Position numbers and translations under genes: made by a program. A stretch of 64,000 nucleotides of DNA from Chengkuizengella axinellae (GTDB taxonomy: Bacteria; Bacillota; Bacilli; Paenibacillales; KCTC-33759), in the NCBI RefSeq assembly GCF_030730905.1, contig NZ_JAVAMP010000008.1:62001-126000 (forward strand). The letters are read 5' to 3'. Position 1 is the stretch's first letter; every line of letters begins with the position of its first letter. Of the stretch, positions 41,986 through 50,984 are shown one piece after another. Below the pieces are notes generated by a model. It did not search any database, was not told where the DNA came from, and saw only the letters and a program-made list of their open reading frames with translations.

Positions 41986-42017
41986 GAATAATAATTAGTA
42001 TATTGATCAAATAAGAA

Positions 42018-43001
42018 TCATTTTAATAAGAAGCCATCAAACAATGGATCTGATGGGTCAACCACAAATTGGTGCATTCCAGTAATAAATGCTCTGGCAT
42101 TAATTCGAGATATTACAGATGTATTGAAAACTTCTTCGTTTATAGAAGAGATTTTACATTTTGTGCTGGCACCTACGATGCTTTCATAAATCATGGAATC
42201 TCCGACTCCTAATTTACCTTCATTTTTAAGTAAAGCCATATGAGTTGCTGAACCAGCACCAAAAGGAGAACGTTCAATTTGTCCATTGTCAAATACGGTA
42301 ACTTGTCTTATATCTGCTTTGGAAAGAGGTGGAGATTCACAAAAGACTACACCTTTTATACTCTGATTGTCAGGTAATATATTGGTTAGTTCATTTCTTA
42401 TATATTTACTCCATCGATGCAGTTCTGGGAGTCGATCAATTTCGATGTTTAAATCGATCTTAGCAGCATTAACAATCGCATAAAAGGAATCACAAAAAGC
42501 AAGATTCACTGTCATTTCTTTTTTTAATATGTTTAATGTGATATTTTCTTTGTAAACATATGCAGGTAAATAATCAAAAGATACTGATTTTACTTGTGAA
42601 CGCTCATATACTGGGTTCGTTATTACTTTACCAGCAAGTGTATCTATGATAACTTGTTGTTTTTCATCACTTAGTCGAACCACACCTGTTTCGAGCAAAT
42701 ATGTCACCACAGCTACAATACTATGACTACATAAAGAAGAAACTTCTTCATGTTGGAGAAATAAAATACCACAGTCCGATGCTGCATCATCTGGGGGAGT
42801 GATGATGCAGCCCTTCATCCCTAAATGTCCACGTGGTTCACTTAAAAGTATTTTTTTAACATATCCATAATTTTCATTAAAATATCCTTGTTTTTCCAAC
42901 ATCGTCTTTCCTTTTAAATAGGGAATTCCAGCTGTTATTACTCTTAATGGTTCACCAGCTGCATGAAGATCCGTAGTTGTAAAATGTTTCACCATTTCCA
43001 T
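42018..43001 (-). CDS. Proline racemase family protein with Phe at the second catalytic position
   Basis: The 327-residue protein is a paralogue of the 4-hydroxyproline epimerase. It keeps the first catalytic Cys in SSLCSHS but reads RSPFGAGSA where epimerases have SPCGTG and trans-3-hydroxyproline dehydratases have Thr. So one of the two acid/base residues is Phe. It may be a one-base dehydratase-like enzyme, have another substrate, or be inactive. Position at the end of the hydroxyproline operon suggests a role with hydroxyproline isomers. It starts 20 nt after the epimerase stop. Confidence 0.85.
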   Translation of the reverse strand: MEMVKHFTTTDLHAAGEPLRVITAGIPYLKGKTMLEKQGYFNENYGYVKKILLSEPRGHLGMKGCIITPPDDAASDCGILFLQHEEVSSLCSHSIVAVVTYLLETGVVRLSDEKQQVIIDTLAGKVITNPVYERSQVKSVSFDYLPAYVYKENITLNILKKEMTVNLAFCDSFYAIVNAAKIDLNIEIDRLPELHRWSKYIRNELTNILPDNQSIKGVVFCESPPLSKADIRQVTVFDNGQIERSPFGAGSATHMALLKNEGKLGVGDSMIYESIVGASTKCKISSINEEVFNTSVISRINARAFITGMHQFVVDPSDPLFDGFLLK

Positions 43002-43021
43002 CGCTCATCCACTCCAATTCA

Positions 43022-44044
43022 TTAATGATCATCCGCAGGTGGAATAAGTAAAAATCCTTCATTCAACTCATCCTCATCATGACTGAAAAATGTATGAAAT
43101 CCCATGACCCATGCCGATCCAGTTATTACTGTAATCACTGCGGGTAAATCTCCGACTTTTGTTTGTTCTTTAACCTTAGCTTTAAACAAGGTTCCCACTA
43201 TACTTTCATGTACAAATTCTTCTTCCACTTTAATTTGCTCATTTGCAAATAACGTTGCTAGCTTAGCGGAAGTTCCTGTTCCACAGGGTGAACGATCAAT
43301 TCCCCCTGGGGGTACAACAACCGTATTTTTTACATTTGCATCCTTGTGGGATGGATCAGTATAAAACTCAACGTGTGTACATCCATGAATAAAAGGATAT
43401 TGCGGATGAACGATTTCAATCTTTTGGTTAATTTCTTTTCTTATTTTTATAGCAGATTCTATAATTTCAGCTGAATTTGAAGGTACTAGTTCAATCCCTA
43501 GTGTTCTTGCATCTGTGATAGCATAGAAATTCCCTCCGTATGCAATGTCGCAAGCTACATTCCCTAATCCTTCTACATTCACTTCAATACTTTTATATAA
43601 AAAAGAATCAATATTTAGAAATGAAACTTCCTTTGCTTTTCCATTTTCAACCAATATTTCAGTTTTCACCAACCCTGCAGGTGTATCCAATGTTAATGTT
43701 GTGATCGGCTCAACAACTTCAATCATCCCAGACTCAACCATTGCAGTACAAAAACCGATTGTATCATGACCACACATTGGTAAGTATCCACCTGTCTCTA
43801 TATAGATAACACCCAAATCTGCATCAGGGTGACAAGGTTCAATAAGCAATACACCTGACATAACATCATGACCCCTGGGTTCATTCATCAACAATTTACG
43901 AATCCAATCATATTCTTCTTTCATATGAAGCATTTTCTCGGACATTGTATTTCCAGACAACTTTGGAAGTCCACTCAAAACAGTTCTTGTTGGATTTCCA
44001 CCTGTATGTGTATCTATCGTTCTAAACATTTTGCTACTTTTCAT
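43022..44044 (-). CDS. 4-hydroxyproline 2-epimerase
   Basis: The 340-residue enzyme interconverts trans-4-hydroxy-L-proline and cis-4-hydroxy-D-proline. It has both catalytic cysteines, in LPMCGHDTIG and DRSPCGTGTSA, and the family block DTHTGGNPTRTVLSGLP at the N-terminus. Presence next to a D-hydroxyproline dehydrogenase and a Pyr4H2C deaminase favours 4HypE over proline racemase. It is 13 nt from the beta-subunit gene upstream. Confidence 0.92.
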   Translation of the reverse strand: MKSSKMFRTIDTHTGGNPTRTVLSGLPKLSGNTMSEKMLHMKEEYDWIRKLLMNEPRGHDVMSGVLLIEPCHPDADLGVIYIETGGYLPMCGHDTIGFCTAMVESGMIEVVEPITTLTLDTPAGLVKTEILVENGKAKEVSFLNIDSFLYKSIEVNVEGLGNVACDIAYGGNFYAITDARTLGIELVPSNSAEIIESAIKIRKEINQKIEIVHPQYPFIHGCTHVEFYTDPSHKDANVKNTVVVPPGGIDRSPCGTGTSAKLATLFANEQIKVEEEFVHESIVGTLFKAKVKEQTKVGDLPAVITVITGSAWVMGFHTFFSHDEDELNEGFLLIPPADDH

Positions 44045-44056
44045 AAAAACACCCTC

Positions 44057-45247
44057 TTATGTTTGAATCGTGGATACATTTTTAAATCGACTATAGCGAA
44101 TCGGATCAGTTGGTATTATGGTATTGATTTGATCCTGCAATAACTCTGTCATTAATTTACCAGTAATCGCTGCTAAACTTATGCCATCGCCCTCATGGCC
44201 TGCCGCAATATAATAATTAGGAATTTCTTCAACAGGGGATACGATTGGTAAATGATCTGGTGTCCATGGCCTTAAACCTGAATAAGTTCGAATGATTATG
44301 AAATCAGCAATTTTGGGATAAAACCGAATCGTTCTACGTGCAATACAATTCACCACATCCATATCTACCCTTGTATCAAATCCCACGAATTGACGACTGC
44401 TGCCGATCAGAAAATTCTGACTTTCAGTCGGTTCAAAAACTAACGCTACCCCATATTTATCTGTTTCTTCGTCTACTGTTCTTTCCTTGCCGAATTTAGA
44501 CATCAAATATCCAAATTCCATAACTTTCCTCATACCAACTGGCATATCTCTTGAAGCTACAATGATATGACCCTTTCTTGGTTTAATAGGAATATCTAAA
44601 CCTAACATATTACCGATATATGGTGCCCAGATTCCTCCAGCATTGACCACTTTTTTGGCTATAATTTCTCCTTTAGGTGTGTTCACTTTGAATAAACCCG
44701 TTACAGAATCTCTCGACATTCCTTCTACTTCACACCTTAACATTACTTTTGCTCCATACTTTGTTGCCCCGTGAAATAAAGAATAAGTGAATAAATAAGG
44801 ATTGATTGTAGAATCTGTTTCGCATTCAAGCCCACCTAATAGATCATCAGCAAAATATGGTGATTCTTGTTTTATATCATTTCGATCCAGCATTTTAAAA
44901 GAAAGACCTGCTTTTTTTTGCCTTTCTACCCAACTCTCGGCAGCTATCATTTCATCTTCACTTTCACAAACTAAAATACTGCCCGGGGCTCTGTATTCAA
45001 AATCAAGATCCAACTCTTTGCTTAATTGATCCACTAATTTTTGACTTTCCAAAGACATTTGACTATCAAATCCAGGCTCTTTATCAATGGCTAATATATT
45101 TCCATCACAACGTGAGGAAGTACCACTAGCGATATCTCCTTTGTCAATGACAGTAACTTCCATACCGCTTTTAGCTGTATAGTAGGCAATTGCTGCACCA
45201 ATTACACCGCCGCCAATGATTAAAACCTCTGTATTTCTACTATCCAT
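44057..45247 (-). CDS. D-hydroxyproline dehydrogenase, beta (FAD oxidase) subunit
   Basis: The 396-residue DAAO/sarcosine-oxidase-beta-like flavoprotein has VLIIGGGVIGAAIAYYTAKS (FAD loop), ASGTSSRCDGNIL, VVNAGGIWAPYI, GHIIVASRDMP and GLRPWTPDHLPIVSPV. It resembles the catalytic subunit (HcnC-like) of the heteromeric enzyme that oxidises cis-4-hydroxy-D-proline to pyrroline-4-hydroxy-2-carboxylate. Substrate is inferred from context. Confidence 0.88.
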   Translation of the reverse strand: MDSRNTEVLIIGGGVIGAAIAYYTAKSGMEVTVIDKGDIASGTSSRCDGNILAIDKEPGFDSQMSLESQKLVDQLSKELDLDFEYRAPGSILVCESEDEMIAAESWVERQKKAGLSFKMLDRNDIKQESPYFADDLLGGLECETDSTINPYLFTYSLFHGATKYGAKVMLRCEVEGMSRDSVTGLFKVNTPKGEIIAKKVVNAGGIWAPYIGNMLGLDIPIKPRKGHIIVASRDMPVGMRKVMEFGYLMSKFGKERTVDEETDKYGVALVFEPTESQNFLIGSSRQFVGFDTRVDMDVVNCIARRTIRFYPKIADFIIIRTYSGLRPWTPDHLPIVSPVEEIPNYYIAAGHEGDGISLAAITGKLMTELLQDQINTIIPTDPIRYSRFKNVSTIQT

Positions 45248-45321
45248 AGAAATCCCTCTTTTTCATATTAAACCCTTCTACCATCGAATGAAGTGAGGCT
45301 TAAGCTTTTATAGTAATTGTT

Positions 45322-46539
45322 TTAAATATCCGTTCTTAAAGTATTTTTAAAAGAAGCATGAATCTTTTCACGACCACTATGAATATCAGGATGAAATTGT
45401 ATGGTCGCTTGATTACGTGTTTGTTTAACATGATTAATCGCCTGTTGTAATTGATCTTCAATATTTACATCTGTTTTCAATAAATCCATTGAGATTGAAT
45501 ACCCAGCAACTGCACCTTGTTTCATAGCCACTTTTGCACTTTCAATACCCGTTATATTACCTGCAACGTACAATCCATCTATTGGTGTTTTCATATTTTC
45601 ATTATGAACTGGAACATGACCTCCCAGTTCAGCAATATATTGAAAAGGACATCCTGATATAGCAGCTAATTCAACAAGAGGATACAAACCTCCAGCTATA
45701 CAAACAAAATCAGCAGGAACAAATTTCTCTGTAGAAAGAATTGGTTCTCCGTTCACATCTACTTGTGCTACTTTAACACCTTCAACCTTTTTATCCCCTA
45801 CGATTTCAAGTACAGCCTTACGTAAATGAACTGGCATTCCCCAAACCTTCATCCCATTTTTGGGATAAAATCTAACCGCTAAGGATTGGAGTGATTCATA
45901 TTTCATGAAATAGCTGCCTAAACGTATCAACTTTGAAGGAGCTAAAGATGCAACCTTTAACATAGATTTCATAGTGGACAACGGTTTAGCAGCATCTTCA
46001 GTGACTATATTTTTACCAGGTAAGTACATACTCGAAACTTCAATTCCTGCTAATTGTAATTCTCTTGTAATGGCTGCTGATAAAATATTAATACCTATAA
46101 CAACACCCCTTTCTCCAACCCGAACTCTATGAACATTCGTCATAACCTGTGCTGCCCCGATTGACATGACTCCAGGGAGAGTCCAACCAGGGATAGGGAG
46201 TGATGTCTCTGCTGCTCCAGTAGCTAATAATAAGGCTCTAGTTTTAAAATCACCTTTAGTTGTATATACTTTCCAATAGCTCTTCTCTTGTTTTATATTG
46301 TGAACAGATACACCACATTCAACAGCTACGTTCAGTTCTTGAGCATCTTCAGAAAGCTTTTTGGCTTCTTCAATTCCATTCCACCATGTACCATCTGGTT
46401 CTTCATGCAATTGCCCAAGCAAACGACCTCCGGCTTTCATAAACTCATCAACCACTTTAACTTTTAATCCATTCTTGGCGCAAACGTTAGCTGCAGATAA
46501 ACCAGCAGGTCCAGCACCTACGATGATTACATCTATCAT
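45322..46539 (-). CDS. D-hydroxyproline dehydrogenase, alpha (FAD/NAD) subunit
   Basis: The 405-residue protein has DVIIVGAGPAGLSAANVCAK, LLLATGAAETSLPIPGWTLP and GLYVAGNITGIESAKVAMKQ, like HcnB/OoxA alpha subunits. It likely carries electrons between the beta-subunit flavin and the iron-sulfur subunits. The start overlaps the stop of the gamma-subunit gene (ATGA). Confidence 0.88.
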   Translation of the reverse strand: MIDVIIVGAGPAGLSAANVCAKNGLKVKVVDEFMKAGGRLLGQLHEEPDGTWWNGIEEAKKLSEDAQELNVAVECGVSVHNIKQEKSYWKVYTTKGDFKTRALLLATGAAETSLPIPGWTLPGVMSIGAAQVMTNVHRVRVGERGVVIGINILSAAITRELQLAGIEVSSMYLPGKNIVTEDAAKPLSTMKSMLKVASLAPSKLIRLGSYFMKYESLQSLAVRFYPKNGMKVWGMPVHLRKAVLEIVGDKKVEGVKVAQVDVNGEPILSTEKFVPADFVCIAGGLYPLVELAAISGCPFQYIAELGGHVPVHNENMKTPIDGLYVAGNITGIESAKVAMKQGAVAGYSISMDLLKTDVNIEDQLQQAINHVKQTRNQATIQFHPDIHSGREKIHASFKNTLRTDI

Positions 46540-46871
46540 TGTGTCTCACCTTTCTTAAATGGCGTTGGTAATTTTCTACCAGATTTCACTTCCATGCCCT
46601 CTTGAATGACAGTCAGACATGCGCGCACTGATTTTTGATTCCCAACATTTACACGACATTCCATACAGTGACCAATATTACAATATATTCCGCGTAATTT
46701 ACCCGTCTCCTCATGGCAGCGTAAAACACGTTCACCATTTGCTAATAAAGCAGCAGCGATAGTTTCTCCTTCATACCCAATCAGTTTATTTTCATCAAAA
46801 GTAAAATGAACTTCTTCTCGTTCATCTAAACGTCCAAGAATAGGGTGATCTATAATTCTACCTTTACTCAT
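46536..46871 (-). CDS. D-hydroxyproline dehydrogenase, gamma (2Fe-2S) subunit
   Basis: The 111-residue HcnA-like ferredoxin-fold protein has VHFTFDENKLIGYEGETIAA, then RGIYCNIGHCMECRVNV and VRACLTVI: four Cys for a [2Fe-2S] cluster. Overlaps its neighbours at both ends, so all are co-translated. Confidence 0.88.
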   Translation of the reverse strand: MSKGRIIDHPILGRLDEREEVHFTFDENKLIGYEGETIAAALLANGERVLRCHEETGKLRGIYCNIGHCMECRVNVGNQKSVRACLTVIQEGMEVKSGRKLPTPFKKGETQ

Positions 46872-47139
46872 CCTTCTTCTCCCCCATGATTGAAAATGTT
46901 ATTGGGCGTATTGGAGCTTGATATCCAAGCGGTATATCGTGTGGGGTACTATCATTTGTGCACTTTTGTGTGATTGAATCCACTAAAGCACGACATGTTC
47001 TCCCTCCACACTGTCCCATACCAGCTCTGGTACGCAATTTAAGCTCTCGTGAGGAACATCGATATGATTCTGCAGTACGAACTAGATCTTCCAATGATAC
47101 TTCTTCACAACGACATATAATTGTTTTATGGTCTCTCAT
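46864..47139 (-). CDS. BFD-like [2Fe-2S] protein
   Basis: The 91-residue protein has the BFD pattern IICRCEEVSLEDLV and TRAGMGQCGGRTCRALV (Cys-x-Cys...Cys-x4-Cys). In related octopine/hydroxyproline dehydrogenases this domain is fused to the alpha subunit; here it is a separate gene, first in the dehydrogenase set. CAGGAGG precedes the ATG. Confidence 0.87.
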   Translation of the reverse strand: MRDHKTIICRCEEVSLEDLVRTAESYRCSSRELKLRTRAGMGQCGGRTCRALVDSITQKCTNDSTPHDIPLGYQAPIRPITFSIMGEKKDE

Positions 47140-47168
47140 GGCGATCCTCCTGATTAGCTGAAAACATA

Positions 47169-47214
47169 ATTAAGCGCATTCATCCCTAAGAAAATAGGAC
47201 TTTCTGCGCTTAAT
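47169..47214. terminator. Intercistronic hairpin after the aldehyde dehydrogenase gene
   Basis: ATTAAGCGCA (47169-47178) pairs perfectly with TGCGCTTAAT (47205-47214). It lies between the aldehyde dehydrogenase and the dehydrogenase subunits. It may separate two transcripts or tune their ratio. Confidence 0.6.
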
Positions 47215-47261
47215 AAAATAGTTCGAGTTCAAAAAAATGAACAACATCTAAAATTGTAATT

Positions 47262-48698
47262 TTAGAATGTGTGTTTAATTGCGCAGGTCTTAATTTCACT
47301 GTAAAAACTTAATGCTGCCTGTCCTTGCTCACGAGTATGAGAGCTGGAAAGTTTCATACCTCCAAATGGTGCTTGATATTCAACTCCTGCAGTTTCCTGA
47401 TTTACTCTTACCATTCCAGCATCTGCTTCGTCTAAGAAACGATGTGCTTTAGATAAATCTGATGTAAATAAAGAAGCACTTAAACCATAAATCGTTTGAT
47501 TACAAAGATCGATTGCTTCTTCAAAGTTTTCTGCTTGTAAAGCAACCGCAACAGGTCCAAAAATTTCTTCTTGTACCAATGAATGTTTGGCTTGAACTCC
47601 AGTTGCAATCAAAGGTTTAATATAATAACCCTCTTCTTCAACAGAAGTTTGACATTCAGCAATCACTTCTGCTTGGTTTCTTGCCATTTCAGTATAAGAT
47701 TGAACTATTTCAAATTGAGATTTAGAAGCCACTGGACCTAGATACGCTGTAGGATCAAGTGCATTTGCAATTTTAATTTCTGAAACTGCTTTTTGTAATT
47801 GTTCTACAAAAGCAGGATAAATTCCTTTTTCAACAATAATTCTACTAGTTGCTGTACATTTTTGACCAGAAGAACGGAAAGCACCACTGATCACCATAGG
47901 AATCGTTTTACTTAAATCTGCATCATTCAAAACAATAGCAGCATTTTTTCCGCCCATTTCAGTTTGGTATTTAATATTTCTACTTGCACATGTAGCAGCA
48001 ATTCTTCTTCCTGTATCAGTAGATCCTGTGAAGCTAAGACCATTGATCTCAATCTTTTCTAGCAAAGCTTCACCTATAACTCTACCTTTACCAATGACAA
48101 GATTTAAAACACCTCCAGGAAGTCCTGCTTCTTCAAAAATCTCTGCCATTTTTGAAGCTGTCAAAGAAGCAATTTCTGCTGGCTTCCAAATCACTGTATT
48201 ACCACAAATCAATGCTGGTGCAAACTTCCAAATTGGAATAGCTACAGGGAAATTCCATGGAGTAATGACACCAACTACACCAAGTGGAGTTCGTCGAGTA
48301 TATTGCAATACATTAATATCGCTAGAAGGAATAATTGATCCGTCTGCTCGAACACCTTCACCTGCATAATAACGCAATAAATGAATTCCTCTAGTGACTT
48401 CACCTTTCATTTCAGTGATAGGTTTGCCCATTTCAGAGCTGGCTAATGTCGCTAACTCTTCTAAATGTTGTTCAAGAGCAGCCGCCATTTTGTACAAATA
48501 TTCTCCTCGTGCTGCAGCAGTCAGCTTTGACCATTGCTTAAATGCTTGTTTAGCAGCTTGCTCTGCTTGGAAAACCTGTGATTCATCAGATAAATGAATC
48601 ACTCCGACCTCTTCCTTAAGGTTTGATGGATTTTTAACGAGTACTGTTCCTTCGTTAGGAGTAATCCATTCACCGCCGATCCAATTTCTACTCTTCAT
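47262..48698 (-). CDS. Alpha-ketoglutarate semialdehyde dehydrogenase
   Basis: The 478-residue ALDH has GVVGVITPWNFPVAIPIWKF, SFTGSTDTGRRIA, TEMGGKNAAIVL (catalytic Glu), FRSSGQKCTATSRIIV (catalytic Cys) and QEEIFGPVAVAL. By position between the Pyr4H2C deaminase and the hydroxyproline dehydrogenase, it should oxidise 2,5-dioxopentanoate to 2-oxoglutarate, the last step of the pathway. Confidence 0.9.
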   Translation of the reverse strand: MKSRNWIGGEWITPNEGTVLVKNPSNLKEEVGVIHLSDESQVFQAEQAAKQAFKQWSKLTAAARGEYLYKMAAALEQHLEELATLASSEMGKPITEMKGEVTRGIHLLRYYAGEGVRADGSIIPSSDINVLQYTRRTPLGVVGVITPWNFPVAIPIWKFAPALICGNTVIWKPAEIASLTASKMAEIFEEAGLPGGVLNLVIGKGRVIGEALLEKIEINGLSFTGSTDTGRRIAATCASRNIKYQTEMGGKNAAIVLNDADLSKTIPMVISGAFRSSGQKCTATSRIIVEKGIYPAFVEQLQKAVSEIKIANALDPTAYLGPVASKSQFEIVQSYTEMARNQAEVIAECQTSVEEEGYYIKPLIATGVQAKHSLVQEEIFGPVAVALQAENFEEAIDLCNQTIYGLSASLFTSDLSKAHRFLDEADAGMVRVNQETAGVEYQAPFGGMKLSSSHTREQGQAALSFYSEIKTCAIKHTF

Positions 48699-48719
48699 GG
48701 TGCATCTTTCTCCCTTCTA

Positions 48720-49607
48720 CTAAACTTTTACTTCATCTTTACTTGTTGCTAACTCATAAGCTTCTTTAATTAATTTCAATTCTGATGCATCGAGTGGTAA
48801 ACGCGGAGGACGAGTAGATCCAACTGGTCTTCCAGCTAATTCAAGTGTATATTTAATAGCTTGAACTAAATCTGGTCTAGCATCATAATGGAATAAAGGC
48901 AAAAGTTTACGATATAATGGAAGTGCTTCTTCTGTTTTCCCTTGTCTACCAAGTTCAAACACTCTCACACTTTCTTTTGGCAAAGCATTCGCAAATCCAG
49001 CAATCCATCCAGTAGTACCCATTAGTGGACCTTCAAATCCTAAATCATCTACACCAATTAAAATTTCTAAATCAGCACTTGCATAAATATCTTGAACTCG
49101 ACGAATATCACCAGAAAATTCTTTAACAGCCACTACGTTTTCTATTTTAGAAAGTTTTGCTAATAACGTTGGTGTTAAATCTGTTTTATAATCATGTGGA
49201 TTGTTATATGCTATAATCGGAAGACCAACACTTGAAATTGCTTCATAATGAGCAATAATTTCAGCTTCCGTTGGATTATAATTAATAGGTGGAAGTGCCA
49301 TAACTCCTGCTGCCCCAGCATCTTTAGCGTGCTGAACCCATCCTACTACTTGATCAGTAGACGGTGCACCAGTACCAACTACAACTGGAACTCTACCTGC
49401 AGCAGCTTCAATTACAGTTTCTACTACTTTAGCTCTTTCCTCTTTAGTTAATGAAGCATATTCCCCTACTGAACCTGCTGGAATCAATCCATGTACCCCT
49501 TCACGAATCAACCAGTCACAATGATCTTTCAAACCTTGATAATCCACCTTATAATTTTCGGTAAATGGCGTAACAATCGCTACGTAAACACCTTCAAACT
49601 GTTTCAT
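48720..49607 (-). CDS. Pyrroline-4-hydroxy-2-carboxylate deaminase (DapA family)
   Basis: The 295-residue TIM-barrel lyase of the DHDPS/NAL family has YVAIVTPFTENYKVDYQGL, GLIPAGSVGEYASLTKEER, VGTGAPSTDQVV, IAYNNPHDY (Tyr) and NVVAVKEFSGD (Schiff-base Lys). In this cluster the expected reaction is conversion of pyrroline-4-hydroxy-2-carboxylate to ketoglutarate semialdehyde plus ammonia. The start ATG has AGGAG upstream. Confidence 0.88.
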   Translation of the reverse strand: MKQFEGVYVAIVTPFTENYKVDYQGLKDHCDWLIREGVHGLIPAGSVGEYASLTKEERAKVVETVIEAAAGRVPVVVGTGAPSTDQVVGWVQHAKDAGAAGVMALPPINYNPTEAEIIAHYEAISSVGLPIIAYNNPHDYKTDLTPTLLAKLSKIENVVAVKEFSGDIRRVQDIYASADLEILIGVDDLGFEGPLMGTTGWIAGFANALPKESVRVFELGRQGKTEEALPLYRKLLPLFHYDARPDLVQAIKYTLELAGRPVGSTRPPRLPLDASELKLIKEAYELATSKDEVKV

Positions 49608-49891
49608 TTCAACCTCTCCTTAGTATGATTTATGATCTTAAAGTTTTTTTAACCTAGATAAAAAATATCCAAGCAAGCAAAAGAACCGAATGTACTTAAT
49701 AGATTAAGATGACGGTGCTTTTGTTAAAATACTCAGAACATGATCTAAGTTTGAACAAAACCAACCTATCTGAAAAATCAGAATTTTCAAAAAACAACTT
49801 GTTGCATGTTGATTTTGTTCAAACGATCAGATAATTCCCAGATGATAAATCACCTGATCTTAAGAACAAATTTATATGTGCGGATAAAAAA
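49608..49891 (-). other. Structured leader region before the hydroxyproline operon
   Basis: This 284-bp gap between the GntR gene and the deaminase gene contains a perfect 12-bp inverted repeat. GTTTGAACAAAA at 49749-49760 pairs with 49813-49824, with a 52-nt interior. A second pair, GATCAG (49825-49830) and CTGATC (49854-49859), abuts it. It could hold the GntR gene's terminator and the operon promoter, or an RNA switch. I see no GntR palindrome in it. Confidence 0.45.
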
Positions 49892-50629
49892 TTAACTGTC
49901 TGTATATTTATTTACATTTCTACTTACATGATCTTCCATCATTTGTTGTGCTTTCTTTTGATCACGCGAAGTTATTGCATCTGTAATACTTTGCAAGTCT
50001 ACCGCTTGTTGTTTTCTCCATTCTGTTGTATCCACTTTTTCTATACTTAGTGAAGATTTTTGCAAAATTCCATGAGTTGCCATCATGATTGCTACTCTTA
50101 TTTTGTTATGGGAAGCGTTTGCAACCTCCTCATGAAACATAAGATCATATTCTACTAATTTTGCCCAAGGTGTTTCAAAAGTAGTGGATTCATCTCTAAA
50201 CAAATCCGTAATCTCTTGCAAACGAATTAGTTGTTCAGGTGTTGCTCTTTTTGCAGCTAAAGCTGCTGTTTGACCTTCAAAATCAGTTCTGAACTCCCCC
50301 AATTCTTCAGCAGTTGCTCCACGGAAACGTATTAAAGCTTCAATTGAACGACCTACTTGCTCAGGTTTAGGTTCAACTATAATAATTCCGCCTTTAACTC
50401 CTCTACGAACTTCTACAACCTTCTCAGCTTCCAGTACACGAATAGCCTCGCGAACAGTAGAACGACTGACTTGAAACATTTCAGCTAAATCGCGTTCACT
50501 TGGCAGACGATCCCCACTTTTCAGCTGTCCACTGTATATCGCTTCTTGTATTTGCATAGCAATATCTTCAAAACCTCTAACTGGTTGAACCTTATTAAAG
50601 ATTCCACCCAAATTCGCTTTACCTTCCAT
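49892..50629 (-). CDS. GntR/FadR-subfamily regulator of hydroxyproline use
   Basis: The 245-residue protein has an N-terminal winged helix: GQLKSGDRLPSERDLAEMFQ and VSRSTVREAIRVLEAEKVVE. A C-terminal FCD ligand domain (~95-240) follows, with EFRTDFEGQTAALAAKRATP, LVEYDLMFHEEVANASHN and MMEDHVSRN, which provides metal and ligand contacts. ATG 50627-50629 with AAGGAG is the likely start. Its own promoter carries the palindrome AATGGTCTAACCATT. The same site occurs before the oligopeptide operon, so it probably represses both until an inducer such as hydroxyproline binds. Confidence 0.9.
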   Translation of the reverse strand: MEGKANLGGIFNKVQPVRGFEDIAMQIQEAIYSGQLKSGDRLPSERDLAEMFQVSRSTVREAIRVLEAEKVVEVRRGVKGGIIIVEPKPEQVGRSIEALIRFRGATAEELGEFRTDFEGQTAALAAKRATPEQLIRLQEITDLFRDESTTFETPWAKLVEYDLMFHEEVANASHNKIRVAIMMATHGILQKSSLSIEKVDTTEWRKQQAVDLQSITDAITSRDQKKAQQMMEDHVSRNVNKYTDS

Positions 50630-50670
50630 ATAATTCTCCTTATATATCGATATATTCAAAGTAAAAGTCT

Positions 50671-50685
50671 AATGGTCTAACCATT
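50671..50685. promoter_or_regulatory. GntR operator before its own gene
   Basis: AATGGT-CTA-ACCATT is a perfect palindrome (6-bp arms) 42 nt upstream of the start and just downstream of the -10 box. Identical to the site at 60000-60014. Confidence 0.75.
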
Positions 50686-50692
50686 TGAGATA

Positions 50693-50721
50693 ATAATACA
50701 ATACTCTTTAAATAGAGTCAA
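50693..50721 (-). promoter_or_regulatory. Sigma-A promoter of the GntR gene
   Basis: Reverse-strand TTGACT (50716-50721), 17 nt, TATTAT (50693-50698), with the operator directly downstream. Confidence 0.7.
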
Positions 50722-50984
50722 GAAAAAAATGAATATTTATTACATATAATGTTACAGCCACTATGATAAAAATCACTTAGGGACTATCTTCCTATTTATA
50801 ATAGGTATACACAACTATATACAAAAACTCTACTTCATAAAAATGATTCATCTATACATACATAATTTATATGTATTTTTTATATATCGTTATGTTATAG
50901 GGAAAAATTCTTTTTTTATATTGCAGGATATGATAATAATAGATTAATAAAGTCCAAACTTACATCAAAAGGAGGGAACTTTAA
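50722..50984. other. Gene-free part of the GntR-MFS divergent region
   Basis: The rest of this interval is AT-rich, with no second GntR palindrome. A TATGAT at about 50929 could be the -10 box for the MFS gene, but I see no good -35 box. I find no other feature. Confidence 0.4.
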
